NCBI RefSeq assembly: GCF_001936475.1
Contig: NZ_MSPQ01000013.1
Location: 62,001 to 126,000, forward strand
Length of the DNA stretch: 64,000 nt
Direction: 5' to 3'
From: Algoriphagus marinus
GTDB taxonomy: Bacteria > Bacteroidota > Bacteroidia > Cytophagales > Cyclobacteriaceae
The notes under the pieces are model-generated. The model was not told where the DNA came from. It saw only the letters and a program-made list of their open reading frames with translations, and made no database searches. The position numbers were made by a program, and so were the translations under genes. Of the stretch, positions 42,699-52,613 are shown in pieces (the stretch's first letter is position 1; every line of letters starts with the position of its first letter).

Positions 42699-45041
42699 TT
42701 ATTCGTTGATAATGCGAATTTCCACTTTTCGATCTTTTTCTTCCGCCCCTTTGTTTTTTCCCCGTACGATTAGACCCCCATCACCTGTCTTGATTCTTTC
42801 GACAGGAATTTGGTAAGTTTCTATGAGAATCTTTTTGACTGACTCCACTCGTTTTTCAGAAAGGGTTAAGTTATATGCAATAGAACCGGTATTATCAGCA
42901 AAACCGACAAGTTCCAAAAACTTGTCTGGATTTCTATCGAGGAGTTCTTTGATAGGAATTAATTTTGCTATTTCAGATTCAGAAAGGGTGGCTTTATTTG
43001 TTTCGAAATAAACCTCAATTTTGGCTTGACTCATTAGAACTTGAATTTCATTCTCTACAAATAGTGTATCAGTTCTATATACAGTGTCAATTCTGATTTC
43101 AGGCTGAGTCAAGACGGGTACCACAGCCGTAGTATTTAACTTGACAGAATCAGAAGCACTCACATTCAGAGAGTCAGAAGCAATGATTTCTGGTGTTACT
43201 ATTTCGGTTGAATCTACCTTAGTTTCTTTTTTATCACTTACAATTGCAGAAGTTACAGCTGCTGTCCCGCCGATTAATAGGGCGTCCTTCAGTAACTCAT
43301 TATTTTTCTCTGCTGTTTTACTATCAACCCCTTCCTGCTTAATTGTGATTTCTTGTGGATCTGCCTGAGTAGCTTTTCCTTTTGGTTCATCTTCTGAGAC
43401 TTGAAATCTATTTGCAAAAGCCATGATCATCGCTGAATCACGTTTCGCTTGGGCTTGGATCATTTCTGACCTGAATTTTTCCATTTCAGCCTCGAGTTCT
43501 TTTCTACTTATTGACCCATCATTAGCTACCGATCTACTCATTGCAGTTGTTTGTTGATTTGCTGAATCTAGCTTTAGAACTGCTTGAGAATTTGCGCCAT
43601 ATAAAATCCGACTTACTTGACCGGGGTAAATGATTAATTCACGCATTAAACCAGCAGAATCAATTGTAGAATCAGCGACTGTAAACTGCTTTGATTCTTG
43701 GATTAAAGAATCTAGCTTAAATTTATTTCCACTGCTCAGAGAGTTTAAACTCGTTATTTTCCCTTGAATCAGTGATTTTTCACTTTCCATCACCTCAAGT
43801 CTTGTAGCCAGAATAGATTCAGATACCAAAGTATCTTTTTGTGCTAAGTCTATTGCTTCGTCAATCGAACTTAATTCGGTCTCTGCCACTTTAATTTCAG
43901 AGATCAACACTTGCTCTTGAAGGCTTAATGAGTCAATTAGCGATTGATTTTTAGCTTGTTGAATTGAATCTAGTGGTGCTTTCGACCCTGCTTTTGTTTC
44001 ACTTCCGGGAAGCTGGATCACAGTAAAATAATTATTTGTAGTGCCTGCCTCATTTCCAAGCCTTTCTTTGATTTCTTCTTGTTCAAGTTGCTTTTGGGAA
44101 AGCTCTGTAGGAACATAAGTGTATCGTTGTGTTATTACCGGAGGTTTAAAGGCTTCCTTATTAGCTCCAAAACTAAACTTGATACCCATACCGTGATAGA
44201 TGTACCAATCCCTCTTTCCATCATTAAATCCTCTATTAGGATTCTCCGCACTCACAATATTTGTTCCTGGCTTTGCAGCATATTCTTGAAAATCATTGTC
44301 ATAAGTTACTCGGTATTCTCCTGATACATCATCTAAATAATCTGTAGCGGCTCTTTTAAAATCAGACTGGGCAAAGAATTCTATTGATTTAGTGATTCTG
44401 AATCGCACTCCTAATCCTAGATTAGCATAAAGCGTGGTCCGATTATATCCATCCATTCGCTCAGTCCCCAAAGAAGTTAGAGAAGTCTCAAAATTTCCGT
44501 CTGGGATTGTATTCTGATTGGTGTAATCATAGCGATTTCCATTAGCATCCAATAAGTCTCCCGAAACATCAAAAGTCTGAACCCCGAGACCTAAAGTAAG
44601 GTAGGGAGCAAAAAATGATTTCCCCGAAAGAAGCCAGTTGTTATCTGGTTTGAACACAAATGAAAGACCGGCATCGTAGAGGTTGGTTTGAAAATTTAAT
44701 GCACGATCAAAACTCGAACTTTCTATCAAAAGAGTTCCATCATTTTGGACGAAACGATCTCCCGATCCAAATTGATAACTACCTGCTGTCAACATAAGAC
44801 CTACAGAATTGCCCAGAGCGTATTCAAGCGAGGCTTGATAAGAGAACTGTTCTGAATAAGTCTTGTAGTGGGTATAGAGTTTCGGTATGTTTTTAAACTC
44901 TCTCAAGGGCATTGGTCTTATATCTCCTATATAATTTGTAGTACCCATGCTAAGTCCAAACCTCCATTTATTTCCATGAAGCTGTGCATGAGCTGAGCAT
45001 GTGATTAAAAGAACTAGAATACTGGTAAGTAGCTTTTTCAT
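42699..45041 (-). CDS. Outer-membrane protein with barrel, coiled coil and OmpA domain
   Basis: I start at the ATG at 45041 (780 residues), which gives a proper signal peptide (MKKLLTSILVLL to AHAQ). Residues about 20-290 are barrel-like. Residues 350-455 are a Ser- and Leu-rich coiled coil. A hydrophobic segment DALLIGGTAAVTSAIVSD is near 586-603. The C-terminus (668-775) is an OmpA domain, with VYFETNKATLSE and GFADNTGS, that should bind peptidoglycan. It is the last gene of a three-gene operon, 4 bp after the Ig-barrel gene. Confidence 0.85.
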   Translation of the reverse strand: MKKLLTSILVLLITCSAHAQLHGNKWRFGLSMGTTNYIGDIRPMPLREFKNIPKLYTHYKTYSEQFSYQASLEYALGNSVGLMLTAGSYQFGSGDRFVQNDGTLLIESSSFDRALNFQTNLYDAGLSFVFKPDNNWLLSGKSFFAPYLTLGLGVQTFDVSGDLLDANGNRYDYTNQNTIPDGNFETSLTSLGTERMDGYNRTTLYANLGLGVRFRITKSIEFFAQSDFKRAATDYLDDVSGEYRVTYDNDFQEYAAKPGTNIVSAENPNRGFNDGKRDWYIYHGMGIKFSFGANKEAFKPPVITQRYTYVPTELSQKQLEQEEIKERLGNEAGTTNNYFTVIQLPGSETKAGSKAPLDSIQQAKNQSLIDSLSLQEQVLISEIKVAETELSSIDEAIDLAQKDTLVSESILATRLEVMESEKSLIQGKITSLNSLSSGNKFKLDSLIQESKQFTVADSTIDSAGLMRELIIYPGQVSRILYGANSQAVLKLDSANQQTTAMSRSVANDGSISRKELEAEMEKFRSEMIQAQAKRDSAMIMAFANRFQVSEDEPKGKATQADPQEITIKQEGVDSKTAEKNNELLKDALLIGGTAAVTSAIVSDKKETKVDSTEIVTPEIIASDSLNVSASDSVKLNTTAVVPVLTQPEIRIDTVYRTDTLFVENEIQVLMSQAKIEVYFETNKATLSESEIAKLIPIKELLDRNPDKFLELVGFADNTGSIAYNLTLSEKRVESVKKILIETYQIPVERIKTGDGGLIVRGKNKGAEEKDRKVEIRIINE

Positions 45042-45045
45042 ATTC

Positions 45046-46206
45046 TTATTTCTTTTTTCCAAAACCTAACCAAAGATTGAATTCTGCACTCAAACCCACA
45101 AATGGCTGAAAGCTATCCACATTCATTCCTCCCAATTGTTCTGTAGTGATAAATGTGCCTCCTGCATTGAGTCGAATGACGCGAAAGAAATTATAGCCTA
45201 GTCCTACATATATAGGTCTGTCAATAGGTCCTGAGATACGTTCATTCAGGGCGTTCTCCATATTTCCGGAAATGAAGACTCCCGAGGAAATGGAAAGATT
45301 ATTCATAAATCGGGCAAAAGTCCGGTTTCCGAGAGGAAATGAAAATCCCACATAAGGGCTATGAGTAAACTCCTGATCGGGAAGACCTTTGCTTAGCGAA
45401 ATTGCTCCATATCCAATATTAATTGGGATTAAGTTTGCGGTTTTTTCTGTTGGATAATTTCGAAAAATCTTCTCGTCAACTCTTACCAGCATATTAGGGC
45501 TAAGGTATTGAGCGATCTCTGCTGTCAATATTTCATTTAATTCTGCTAAATATTGGGCAGCATATATGGCTCGAGCATTGTCATTTTCACCGACTTGGGT
45601 TGCATTGTATTTCGCTTTTCCCATTTTCAGTTTTTCACGTTGCTCAAGTTTAGCTCTTGAGATATCACTGAATCCAGGGAATTTTTCTCCATTTGGAAGC
45701 TCAAAGTAATAAGACCCTTTTTCAAGGATTTGCTCCAAATTTGAGAGAATTACCTCATTTGACTCTGAAAATTTGATGCCTCCTCGTTTTATTGTGGTAA
45801 TAGTAGACAGATAGGATTCGATGTTTTGACTAATTAATCGTGTCACTTCATCGATTTGGTCTTTGCCGGCCTTCTGGTAGAAACCAAATTCCAAATAGTA
45901 ATTTTGGCTTGATCGAAGCGGGTTGGATACGAGCACCTGATAGGATAATTCCTTATATCCAAAAGGAGATTTCCAAAAATAAGAATAGCCTGCCTTCTCA
46001 GTTTTCTTGGAAGGGTAGATAGTCAATTTGACCATTTCTATTTTTTCAGGAATGGAACCCTGTATGTAAAATTCCTTCTCAGCAGGAATTGGGTTTGTAC
46101 CGTTCAGTTTCCCAGTCACAATATCCAGGTTGATAGTTTCGATTTGAGCTTGCAAAGGCATTGAACCGAAGAGTAACAACAAGAGGAATAGTAGATTTTT
46201 CATCAT
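45046..46206 (-). CDS. Exported protein with Ig-like N-terminus and barrel-like C-terminus
   Basis: The protein has 386 residues with a signal peptide (1-21, PLQAQ). Residues 25-115 look like an Ig-type sandwich. Residues 120-245 are helical. Residues 250-386 have strand-turn-strand repeats with NLWLGFGKKK at the end, typical of a partial or small barrel. I know no family name. It is tightly linked to a FadL-like gene upstream (2-bp gap) and the OmpA gene downstream. Confidence 0.6.
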   Translation of the reverse strand: MMKNLLFLLLLLFGSMPLQAQIETINLDIVTGKLNGTNPIPAEKEFYIQGSIPEKIEMVKLTIYPSKKTEKAGYSYFWKSPFGYKELSYQVLVSNPLRSSQNYYLEFGFYQKAGKDQIDEVTRLISQNIESYLSTITTIKRGGIKFSESNEVILSNLEQILEKGSYYFELPNGEKFPGFSDISRAKLEQREKLKMGKAKYNATQVGENDNARAIYAAQYLAELNEILTAEIAQYLSPNMLVRVDEKIFRNYPTEKTANLIPINIGYGAISLSKGLPDQEFTHSPYVGFSFPLGNRTFARFMNNLSISSGVFISGNMENALNERISGPIDRPIYVGLGYNFFRVIRLNAGGTFITTEQLGGMNVDSFQPFVGLSAEFNLWLGFGKKK

Positions 46207-46208
46207 AC

Positions 46209-47687
46209 TTAGTTAAAATTAAATTTTTTAAATCGAAAGGAATACCCAACTAATATCCCAATGTTGAAATAGTTGGCTTGAATTATTTTCAAAGAGCCAG
46301 TGAGTGGATTGTTTATCTCAACGTCGTTGAAGCTATTGTCCTGTACAAATTCGTCTGTGCCGCCGAAGCTATAAATTAAACCTAATGTTAAGCTACTTCT
46401 TTCTTGATTTATTATTGTTCCGATGGAAAGGTGATAAATATCCCATTGGCTAAACTCTGTGGTAAGTTGTTGTGCTTCTAATGACGAGCTGTCGAAATAT
46501 GAAAAATCAGATCTGAAACTTCCCATTAAAGAGACATTTGTTTTGATTTTCGTTTGGTACCCGATTGAGAAATTTGTCACTGATTTCATTCCGGTTTCAA
46601 GATTTAGAAATTTTTCGCTTCCTAGATCTTCTCCAATATTACTTGGTCTTACAAAGACACCAGGTTCAGCTTTAATAATTAAATAAGGATCGAATCCTCC
46701 AAAATGGGTGACATTTAAACTGATTATAGATTGGCTAATTTGCTTGTGAAAACCTAACCCGATTTCAAATGGTGATTTGTAGTTTGATTTGAGTTTTTCT
46801 TGTCGATCAGAGGCAAATGCCGATAATCTATTCTCGCCAAATTGAATGTTAGATAGGGTCAAATCTCCTGCCACTGTTCCACTCCCCATTAGCCTTATCC
46901 CCGGACTCATCAATGTTAATCCAAGACCAAAACCAGGTTTTTGATAGTTAAATCCCATCTTTAAGGCAGTACGCACATTATAGTAATTGACAAACTCGTT
47001 TTGATTTCGACCGACGAGAAGCTCAGTAGTAGGATTAATCAAAAGAGTCCTTGCAGAGAATCTATAATCATAATTAACCGATCTGAAAGTATTGATGAGA
47101 CTTAAACCAAAGCCAAGATTGGGTTTTATTTTTCTACCAATACCTAAAGTCAATGCAGTTTCCTGGACGGTGGTATTGATCGATGATTCAGCGACAAGTT
47201 CTTCTTTTCCAGGGCTCTCAGCTTCTTCGATCAAATCAAAATCCCCTACAATTCTTGCATTCCCATTAAACTTAAAACTTACTGGAGTTAATAAACCGTA
47301 GCTAATATTCCACTTTGATTTATTGCGAATAGATCCTGATATAAGTAGCGGGATAGTATTGAATTGGACGCCTTTGAAATCAGCTTTTTGGCCTAATGCA
47401 TTTTGAACTTTAATATTTTCAATGCCATACAAGTTTGCATTAATCGATAGGGTAGTGGTATCGAGGTAGGCTAGATTACCGGGATTATAATATACACCTG
47501 CATTGTCTATGGTATCAGTCAAAACCGCCCCTCCTAAAAGTGCGGCTCTAGTTCCAAACTGATTGTTCCAATGATGTGTGTCTTGAGCATTTGATTTGTG
47601 AACGGTGAGGCAAAAAACTAATGAAAGAATGAAAAATAAGATTTCAGTTTTCTTAGTTAAGTAAGTTTTATGCTGAAACAGAGACAT
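46209..47687 (-). CDS. FadL/TodX-like outer-membrane transporter
   Basis: The 492-residue protein has a signal peptide (about 1-34, KSNAQ). The mature start, GTRAALLGGAVLTD, followed by YYNPGNLAY, has the FadL-family N-terminal hatch pattern, and the rest is a 14-strand-like barrel. FadL proteins move hydrophobic compounds across the outer membrane. In this operon it may need the other two proteins; that is inference. It is the first gene, 111 bp from the hairpin at 47798-47836. Confidence 0.75.
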   Translation of the reverse strand: MSLFQHKTYLTKKTEILFFILSLVFCLTVHKSNAQDTHHWNNQFGTRAALLGGAVLTDTIDNAGVYYNPGNLAYLDTTTLSINANLYGIENIKVQNALGQKADFKGVQFNTIPLLISGSIRNKSKWNISYGLLTPVSFKFNGNARIVGDFDLIEEAESPGKEELVAESSINTTVQETALTLGIGRKIKPNLGFGLSLINTFRSVNYDYRFSARTLLINPTTELLVGRNQNEFVNYYNVRTALKMGFNYQKPGFGLGLTLMSPGIRLMGSGTVAGDLTLSNIQFGENRLSAFASDRQEKLKSNYKSPFEIGLGFHKQISQSIISLNVTHFGGFDPYLIIKAEPGVFVRPSNIGEDLGSEKFLNLETGMKSVTNFSIGYQTKIKTNVSLMGSFRSDFSYFDSSSLEAQQLTTEFSQWDIYHLSIGTIINQERSSLTLGLIYSFGGTDEFVQDNSFNDVEINNPLTGSLKIIQANYFNIGILVGYSFRFKKFNFN

Positions 47688-47797
47688 AATAAAAATTTGT
47701 TTATGGAAATAAGAGTTTATTAATTATTCATCATATGTCTTAATTTGCAAATTTTAATTCGATTTCTTGTAACCTGCAATAACAATATGACCTACAT

Positions 47798-47836
47798 AAT
47801 CACCTGCAAGTGAATGAAATTCACTTGCAGGTGATT
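47798..47836. other. Perfect 18-bp hairpin without T tract, with competing stem
   Basis: AATCACCTGCAAGTGAAT (47798-47815) pairs fully with ATTCACTTGCAGGTGATT (47819-47836) around a GAA loop. A third copy, AAATCACC at 47843-47850, can pair with GGTGATTT at 47830-47837 instead. No T tract follows on either strand, so a simple terminator is unlikely. Confidence 0.6.
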
Positions 47837-47925
47837 TAAATCAAATCACCGAAAAATATTTTTGTAGCGGAGAGAAAACATGTTCTGATTCCTCAGAATT
47901 TGACAAATCAATTGATTTAAAAAAC

Positions 47926-48501
47926 TTATTTCAAAAATGTTTTTAAGATTTCCCGCTTGACAAATACAATTAAAAACCAAGTAAGTAAGCCGGCAATAAT
48001 TCCAATAACTGCCCCCAGAAGGATGTCAAAAGGATAATGAACGCCGAGATAGATCCGAGTGTATGATATGATAAATGCCCAGAGGTAGAGCCATTTCAAA
48101 AATGGGATTTTGCCTTTCAGTTTAAGGTTTAAAAATGTGGCAATTCCAAAAGTGTTTGCCGCATGGGAAGAAACAAACCCGAATAATCCGCCACATCTTC
48201 CATAATTATGCATGATTCCTTCCCAACGTTCATCATGACAAGGTCTCAAGCGTTCGAAAAATGGCTTCATAAATCCAGAAGTAACTTGATCAGAAATAAG
48301 GATAGTCAAAGCAGCTCCTCCTAAGACCCACCAAATCCCCTTGTGGTCAGCACGATAAATAAGATAAATCAGTATCGCATAAAATGGAATCCAAGTGATC
48401 GTCTGAGTCAATTGAAATACGATTGGATCCAGCCAATCTGCATGAAAGCTATTCAGCCAAATAAATAACTCCTCGTCCCAATTTTTTAATTGCTGAATCA
48501 T
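47926..48501 (-). CDS. PAP2-family phosphatase
   Basis: The 191-residue protein has five to six membrane helices. The phosphatase motifs are K79-PFFERLRP, the SSHAANT block (His113) and TRIYLGVHYPFD; the first motif fits K-x6-R-P and the last R-x5-H-x3-D. Such enzymes dephosphorylate lipid phosphates such as undecaprenyl-pyrophosphate at the periplasmic face. It overlaps hemF by 4 bp. Confidence 0.88.
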   Translation of the reverse strand: MIQQLKNWDEELFIWLNSFHADWLDPIVFQLTQTITWIPFYAILIYLIYRADHKGIWWVLGGAALTILISDQVTSGFMKPFFERLRPCHDERWEGIMHNYGRCGGLFGFVSSHAANTFGIATFLNLKLKGKIPFLKWLYLWAFIISYTRIYLGVHYPFDILLGAVIGIIAGLLTWFLIVFVKREILKTFLK

Positions 48502-49409
48502 TTCTCAAAATTTAGCCAATCGATACCTTTTCTTAAATTTTTTTGTGTGAAGTCCTCCATGCTACCTTCAACTACCTCATGCATGTATTCCCAGTTGGCC
48601 ACAGGAGGCATACTCATTAGAATACTTTCTGTTCTCCCATTTGTGTCCAATCCAAATTTTGTTCCTGCATCCCATACCAAGTTGAATTCTACATATCTTC
48701 CCCGCCTCAAACCTTGCCAGGAAACCTCATTTTCCCCATAGGGCAAAGAAGAGTTTTTCGACATAAAGTGTCCATAAACCTCAGGGAAGAGTCTTCCAAT
48801 CGCCAGACTAAAATCAAGTATTTTTTCAAATCCTTCATCATTCTCAGCTTTGAGCCTATCATAAAAAATACCTCCTATACCTCGGGTTTCATCTCTATGC
48901 TTTATGAAAAAGTAGTCGTCTGCCCAATTTTTGAATTTTGGGTAATAGTCCTTTTCAAACCTATCGCAGACTTCTTTGACTTTTTGGTGGAAATAAGATG
49001 CATCTGCAGGATCAATGTAATGAGGGGTGAGATCAATTCCTCCACCAAACCAATATTCACCATTATCCATTTCAAAATACCTAATATTCATATGAATGAT
49101 AGGTACCATCGGACTCTTGGGGTGAATCACGATAGATACTCCGGTTGCAAAAAAATCTGCCTCGTCTAGACCAAGTTTATCCAAAATCTTTTTTGGGGTA
49201 GGACCATGTACCGCAGAGAAGGCGATTCCCGCTTTCTCAAGAATCGCTCCGTTTCTGAAGATTCGAGTTCTTCCACCTCCTCCTTCAGCACGATTCCATT
49301 TGTCCTCTTCAAAATATCCGCTTCCATCTGCTTTGGAGATTCGCTCGCAGATGTAGTCTTGCATTTGCTGGTAGATTTCAGCGATTTCTTCTTTTGTTTT
49401 TCTTGCCAT
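48498..49409 (-). CDS. hemF: Oxygen-dependent coproporphyrinogen III oxidase
   Basis: The 303-residue protein has the normal HemF length. Signature blocks are AEGGGGRTRIF, AFSAVHGPTP, VIHPKSPMVPIIHMN and WFGGGIDLTP. The enzyme decarboxylates coproporphyrinogen III to protoporphyrinogen IX in haem synthesis and needs oxygen, so the host can live aerobically. It sits 17 bp downstream of the TamL gene. Confidence 0.95.
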   Translation of the reverse strand: MARKTKEEIAEIYQQMQDYICERISKADGSGYFEEDKWNRAEGGGGRTRIFRNGAILEKAGIAFSAVHGPTPKKILDKLGLDEADFFATGVSIVIHPKSPMVPIIHMNIRYFEMDNGEYWFGGGIDLTPHYIDPADASYFHQKVKEVCDRFEKDYYPKFKNWADDYFFIKHRDETRGIGGIFYDRLKAENDEGFEKILDFSLAIGRLFPEVYGHFMSKNSSLPYGENEVSWQGLRRGRYVEFNLVWDAGTKFGLDTNGRTESILMSMPPVANWEYMHEVVEGSMEDFTQKNLRKGIDWLNFEK

Positions 49410-49426
49410 TTCCTTGATATGATGAA

Positions 49427-51844
49427 TTAGAATGGATAACCTATCCCAAAATTAAGAACGGTTTGGCCTTTTACACCAAATGGATTTTTAAGTGATATGT
49501 TGTCAAAAACCCATCTTTCGCCTTCAGGCTGGGCTGGGTCAATTGCTTTCGTTGCCAAATCTAACCTTATAACTAAAAAGTCGAAATCCATTCGTAGACC
49601 AATTCCAGAACCAACGGCAATTTCTTTATAAAAGCGATTAAAGCGGAAATCTGCACCTGGTCTGGAATTATCCACTCCAATTACCCAGGAATTACCTGCA
49701 TCTATAAAAAGAGCCATGTCAAAATACCCGATAAGTTTTCGTCGGTATTCAAGCATTGTTTCAAATATCATCTCAGCAGGCTGTTCGACAGGATAATCAT
49801 AAGGTCCTCTTTCGCCTATTCTTGGAGAGTAACTTCCAGGCCCTAGCCTTCGGGCCTGCCATGCTCTAATGCTTGTACCTCCTCCTGCGAAGAAATACTT
49901 TTCATAAGGAAGAATACCATTACTGATACCGTAGGGTTGAGCAATTCCAAAATTAGCTCTGTAAGCTAAAGTCTGCTTTTTGTCCAAAGGGTAATACCTT
50001 CTAAAGTCTGCCTGGAATTTGAGCCATTGAAAATTAGCAAATTCAATGTCCTCACTGTTGTCTTTGACATTCAGGAAGTTCAAGCTAGTCCCACCACTTT
50101 CAGCAAAAAGGCGGAGGAGTGAGGCACTATTGTTTTTGAAATTACCGTATTGATTGAAGTTAATAATCGACTGTCCCGATATTGAACTGATAAATGAAGG
50201 TAAGAATGACCAAATCAGGTTATTGCCTTGACTTTGAAGATCTGTTAGTATTTGAAGAAATTCATCCTGAATCTGAGGTGTTCGAATGTAATTTAGGTCA
50301 GCCGCATTGATGGTAAATTGCTGACGGTTGTTTTGAGTAGCCCAAGTGTAAGACAGCAAACCATTCAAGCCACTCCGGGTGTATTCTGGTCTGTTGGTAT
50401 AGTTGTATCCAATTTGGGTCCTGGTATTTGGGTTGAACTTCCCGAATTTTTGTAGACTCGATTGATAGAATGGGATCAGAAATCTTGGAAATATGACCGA
50501 AGCTGAAGTCCCTAATTCTCTACTCTGGTAGACTCCCTGATCGGTAGCTGACGCTACTCCTTCCAGTCCTGCGCGGAAGTTGAATTCCAAAATCTCTCCT
50601 GCCCTAAAAAAGTTTCGATTCCGGAGTGAGGCACTGAAGAAAGGACCGGGAAGCTGCTCGGTGATGCTTAGACCAAGCTGGTTAGTCAGTTGATATTTTT
50701 GGTTTGGTTGAGTTACGATTTTAGCTAGGAGTGAGGTGCCTAAAGTATCAAAGGAAATATTGATGAATCGAAAAAGATCGAGATTACTCAGTTGTTTCTG
50801 CGTCTCAATAAAATCAGAACGCTTATATCGCTCGCCTTTTTGGAAGAAGATTCTTGAGGATAATATTTTTTCAGAATAACGATCTCTATAGAATTCAAAA
50901 TCAATATTTCTAAAGTTTCGGATTACATTTCTGTCTTCAAAATCTTCAGAAGGGGGATTTACGAAAAAATAAATTGAGTCAATTGTATAGACTTCATGAT
51001 CCTCTGAAAATGTGGGTTTTAGAATTCTTTGCTCTGCGTTTATTGATTTTTTAGCAGTATCATAATAAAGGTTGTAATCTATAAACCCTTTATTAAACAT
51101 GAAATACCCGTTATTTTTTAAAAGATCTTCAATCCGATTCCGCTCAGATACAAAAGCATCTTGATCGTAATATTGTCCAACTTTCAAATAAGATTTGTTT
51201 TGACTCTGAGCAAGCAACTTTTTGATAGACTCGTTATCAGAATTGGTATAAATGGAATCTATTGTGTAAGGTTTTTTCTCATCAATCAGATAGGTTACTG
51301 TTGCTTTTTTCTTTTTAGTCTCAACCCTAAAGTCGACATCTGAGTCTAAAAAACCATGATTATAGAGGTAATTGTCTATTTCAGTTACAGTGAGTTGAGT
51401 TTTACCACTATCAAGTTTGGTTACCGGATTTCCAGTCCGCATGAGGAAGTTTCCAAACTCTAATTTTTCCTCATAATCCTTTATTTTGGATTCAAGTTTA
51501 TCTGCTCTTTTTTGAAGCTTTCTATCTCCTTCGTTTTCCTTTAGTTGAGATTTGGCCTCCTGAAGCTCTATTCTTTTATTTTCAAGCTTATTGGCGACTT
51601 TTGCACTATCATAAAAACTTTCGCCTAGGCGGTAAATGGTAACGCCTAAAGAGCTATTAGTCAGTGGGATTCGAGTGTTTGGCTCTGAAAGGAAAAGATT
51701 GGAAATAGCCTCTTCATCGGATTTTTCAATTCCTTCCAGCTTATTTTCATAAAGTGCATATTGACCCTCTGGTAGGTTTTTAGTCAATGAACAACTGCCA
51801 ATTATCCAAAGAACAGTGATAAAAAGTATATATTTGAGGGATTT
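49427..51844 (-). CDS. TamL-type Omp85 lipoprotein (BamA/TamA family)
   Basis: The best start is the TTG at 51844 (805 residues), which yields the signal MKSLKYILFITVLWIIGSC with a lipobox Cys at 19; the frame is open to another TTG at 51877. After a coiled coil (80-115) come POTRA domains (about 125-390), then an Omp85 barrel with the FAGGGTSIRAWQARRLGP lid motif near 655. TamL anchors by lipid and pairs with TamB in Bacteroidota envelope assembly. It is divergent from trmH with 22 bp between starts, a common arrangement. Confidence 0.85.
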   Translation of the reverse strand, partial: KSLKYILFITVLWIIGSCSLTKNLPEGQYALYENKLEGIEKSDEEAISNLFLSEPNTRIPLTNSSLGVTIYRLGESFYDSAKVANKLENKRIELQEAKSQLKENEGDRKLQKRADKLESKIKDYEEKLEFGNFLMRTGNPVTKLDSGKTQLTVTEIDNYLYNHGFLDSDVDFRVETKKKKATVTYLIDEKKPYTIDSIYTNSDNESIKKLLAQSQNKSYLKVGQYYDQDAFVSERNRIEDLLKNNGYFMFNKGFIDYNLYYDTAKKSINAEQRILKPTFSEDHEVYTIDSIYFFVNPPSEDFEDRNVIRNFRNIDFEFYRDRYSEKILSSRIFFQKGERYKRSDFIETQKQLSNLDLFRFINISFDTLGTSLLAKIVTQPNQKYQLTNQLGLSITEQLPGPFFSASLRNRNFFRAGEILEFNFRAGLEGVASATDQGVYQSRELGTSASVIFPRFLIPFYQSSLQKFGKFNPNTRTQIGYNYTNRPEYTRSGLNGLLSYTWATQNNRQQFTINAADLNYIRTPQIQDEFLQILTDLQSQGNNLIWSFLPSFISSISGQSIINFNQYGNFKNNSASLLRLFAESGGTSLNFLNVKDNSEDIEFANFQWLKFQADFRRYYPLDKKQTLAYRANFGIAQPYGISNGILPYEKYFFAGGGTSIRAWQARRLGPGSYSPRIGERGPYDYPVEQPAEMIFETMLEYRRKLIGYFDMALFIDAGNSWVIGVDNSRPGADFRFNRFYKEIAVGSGIGLRMDFDFLVIRLDLATKAIDPAQPEGERWVFDNISLKNPFGVKGQTVLNFGIGYPF

Positions 51845-51866
51845 CAAAATGGAAGAATAAGTCCGA

Positions 51867-52613
51867 ATGCTTAGCAAAAATACAGTTAAGTTTATAAAAT
51901 CCTTACATCAGAAGAAATTCCGGAATCAGGAACAACGATTCTTTGTGGAAGGTGAGAAAAGCGTGTTGGAGGTACTTAATTCTACTTTTGAAGTAGAACT
52001 ATTACTTGCCACAGAAACCTTCATTTCTGCGAACCGAGTTTTAATTTCTGAAGCCAAAACAGAGTTGATCCCGGTGACTCAGAAACAACTTGAAGGTCTC
52101 GGACAATACCAGAGCAATGATAGTGCCTTAGCTGTAGTCAAACTTAAATCTAATGAGGAATTCAATTATCCTGCAGGAGAATTAGTAATCGGTTTGGATG
52201 ATGTGCGTGATCCCGGAAATCTAGGGACAATCATTCGGATTGCAGATTGGTATGGAATAAAACATCTGGTTTTTTCGCAGCAAACCGCCGATTTTTATAA
52301 CCCAAAAGTGATTCAAGCAAGTATGGGTTCTTTTACAAGAGTTAATTTTTTCTATACGGATCTCAAAAATATTTTTGAGAAATGGGATGTTCCCGTATAT
52401 GGAGCTTTTCTAAACGGTCAAAATATTCACCAAATGACTAAACCTGCTCCTGGAATTATTTTAATGGGGAATGAATCCCAAGGTATCTCTGGCGAATTAG
52501 AAAAGTTGGTAACACAGAAAGTGACAATTCCAGGTTTTGGGGCAGCAGAGTCCTTGAATGTGGCAATTGCAACTGCGATTATTTGTGATAATTTCAAGCG
52601 ACTTCTACCTTGA
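51867..52613 (+). CDS. TrmH/SpoU-family RNA methyltransferase
   Basis: The 248-residue protein has an N-terminal L30e-like domain (1-85) and the SPOUT core: motif 1 DDVRDPGNLGTIIR, motif 2 ILMGNESQGIS and motif 3 SLNVAIATAI, with their knot residues. It methylates a ribose in tRNA or rRNA using S-adenosylmethionine. The exact target is not readable. Its stop overlaps the TTG start of the next gene by 4 bp. Confidence 0.9.
   Translation: MLSKNTVKFIKSLHQKKFRNQEQRFFVEGEKSVLEVLNSTFEVELLLATETFISANRVLISEAKTELIPVTQKQLEGLGQYQSNDSALAVVKLKSNEEFNYPAGELVIGLDDVRDPGNLGTIIRIADWYGIKHLVFSQQTADFYNPKVIQASMGSFTRVNFFYTDLKNIFEKWDVPVYGAFLNGQNIHQMTKPAPGIILMGNESQGISGELEKLVTQKVTIPGFGAAESLNVAIATAIICDNFKRLLP

Noticed and set aside
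48714-49169. 151-residue frame opposite hemF
   Set aside because: It is antisense to conserved hemF codons, with no start context and no recognisable motif.
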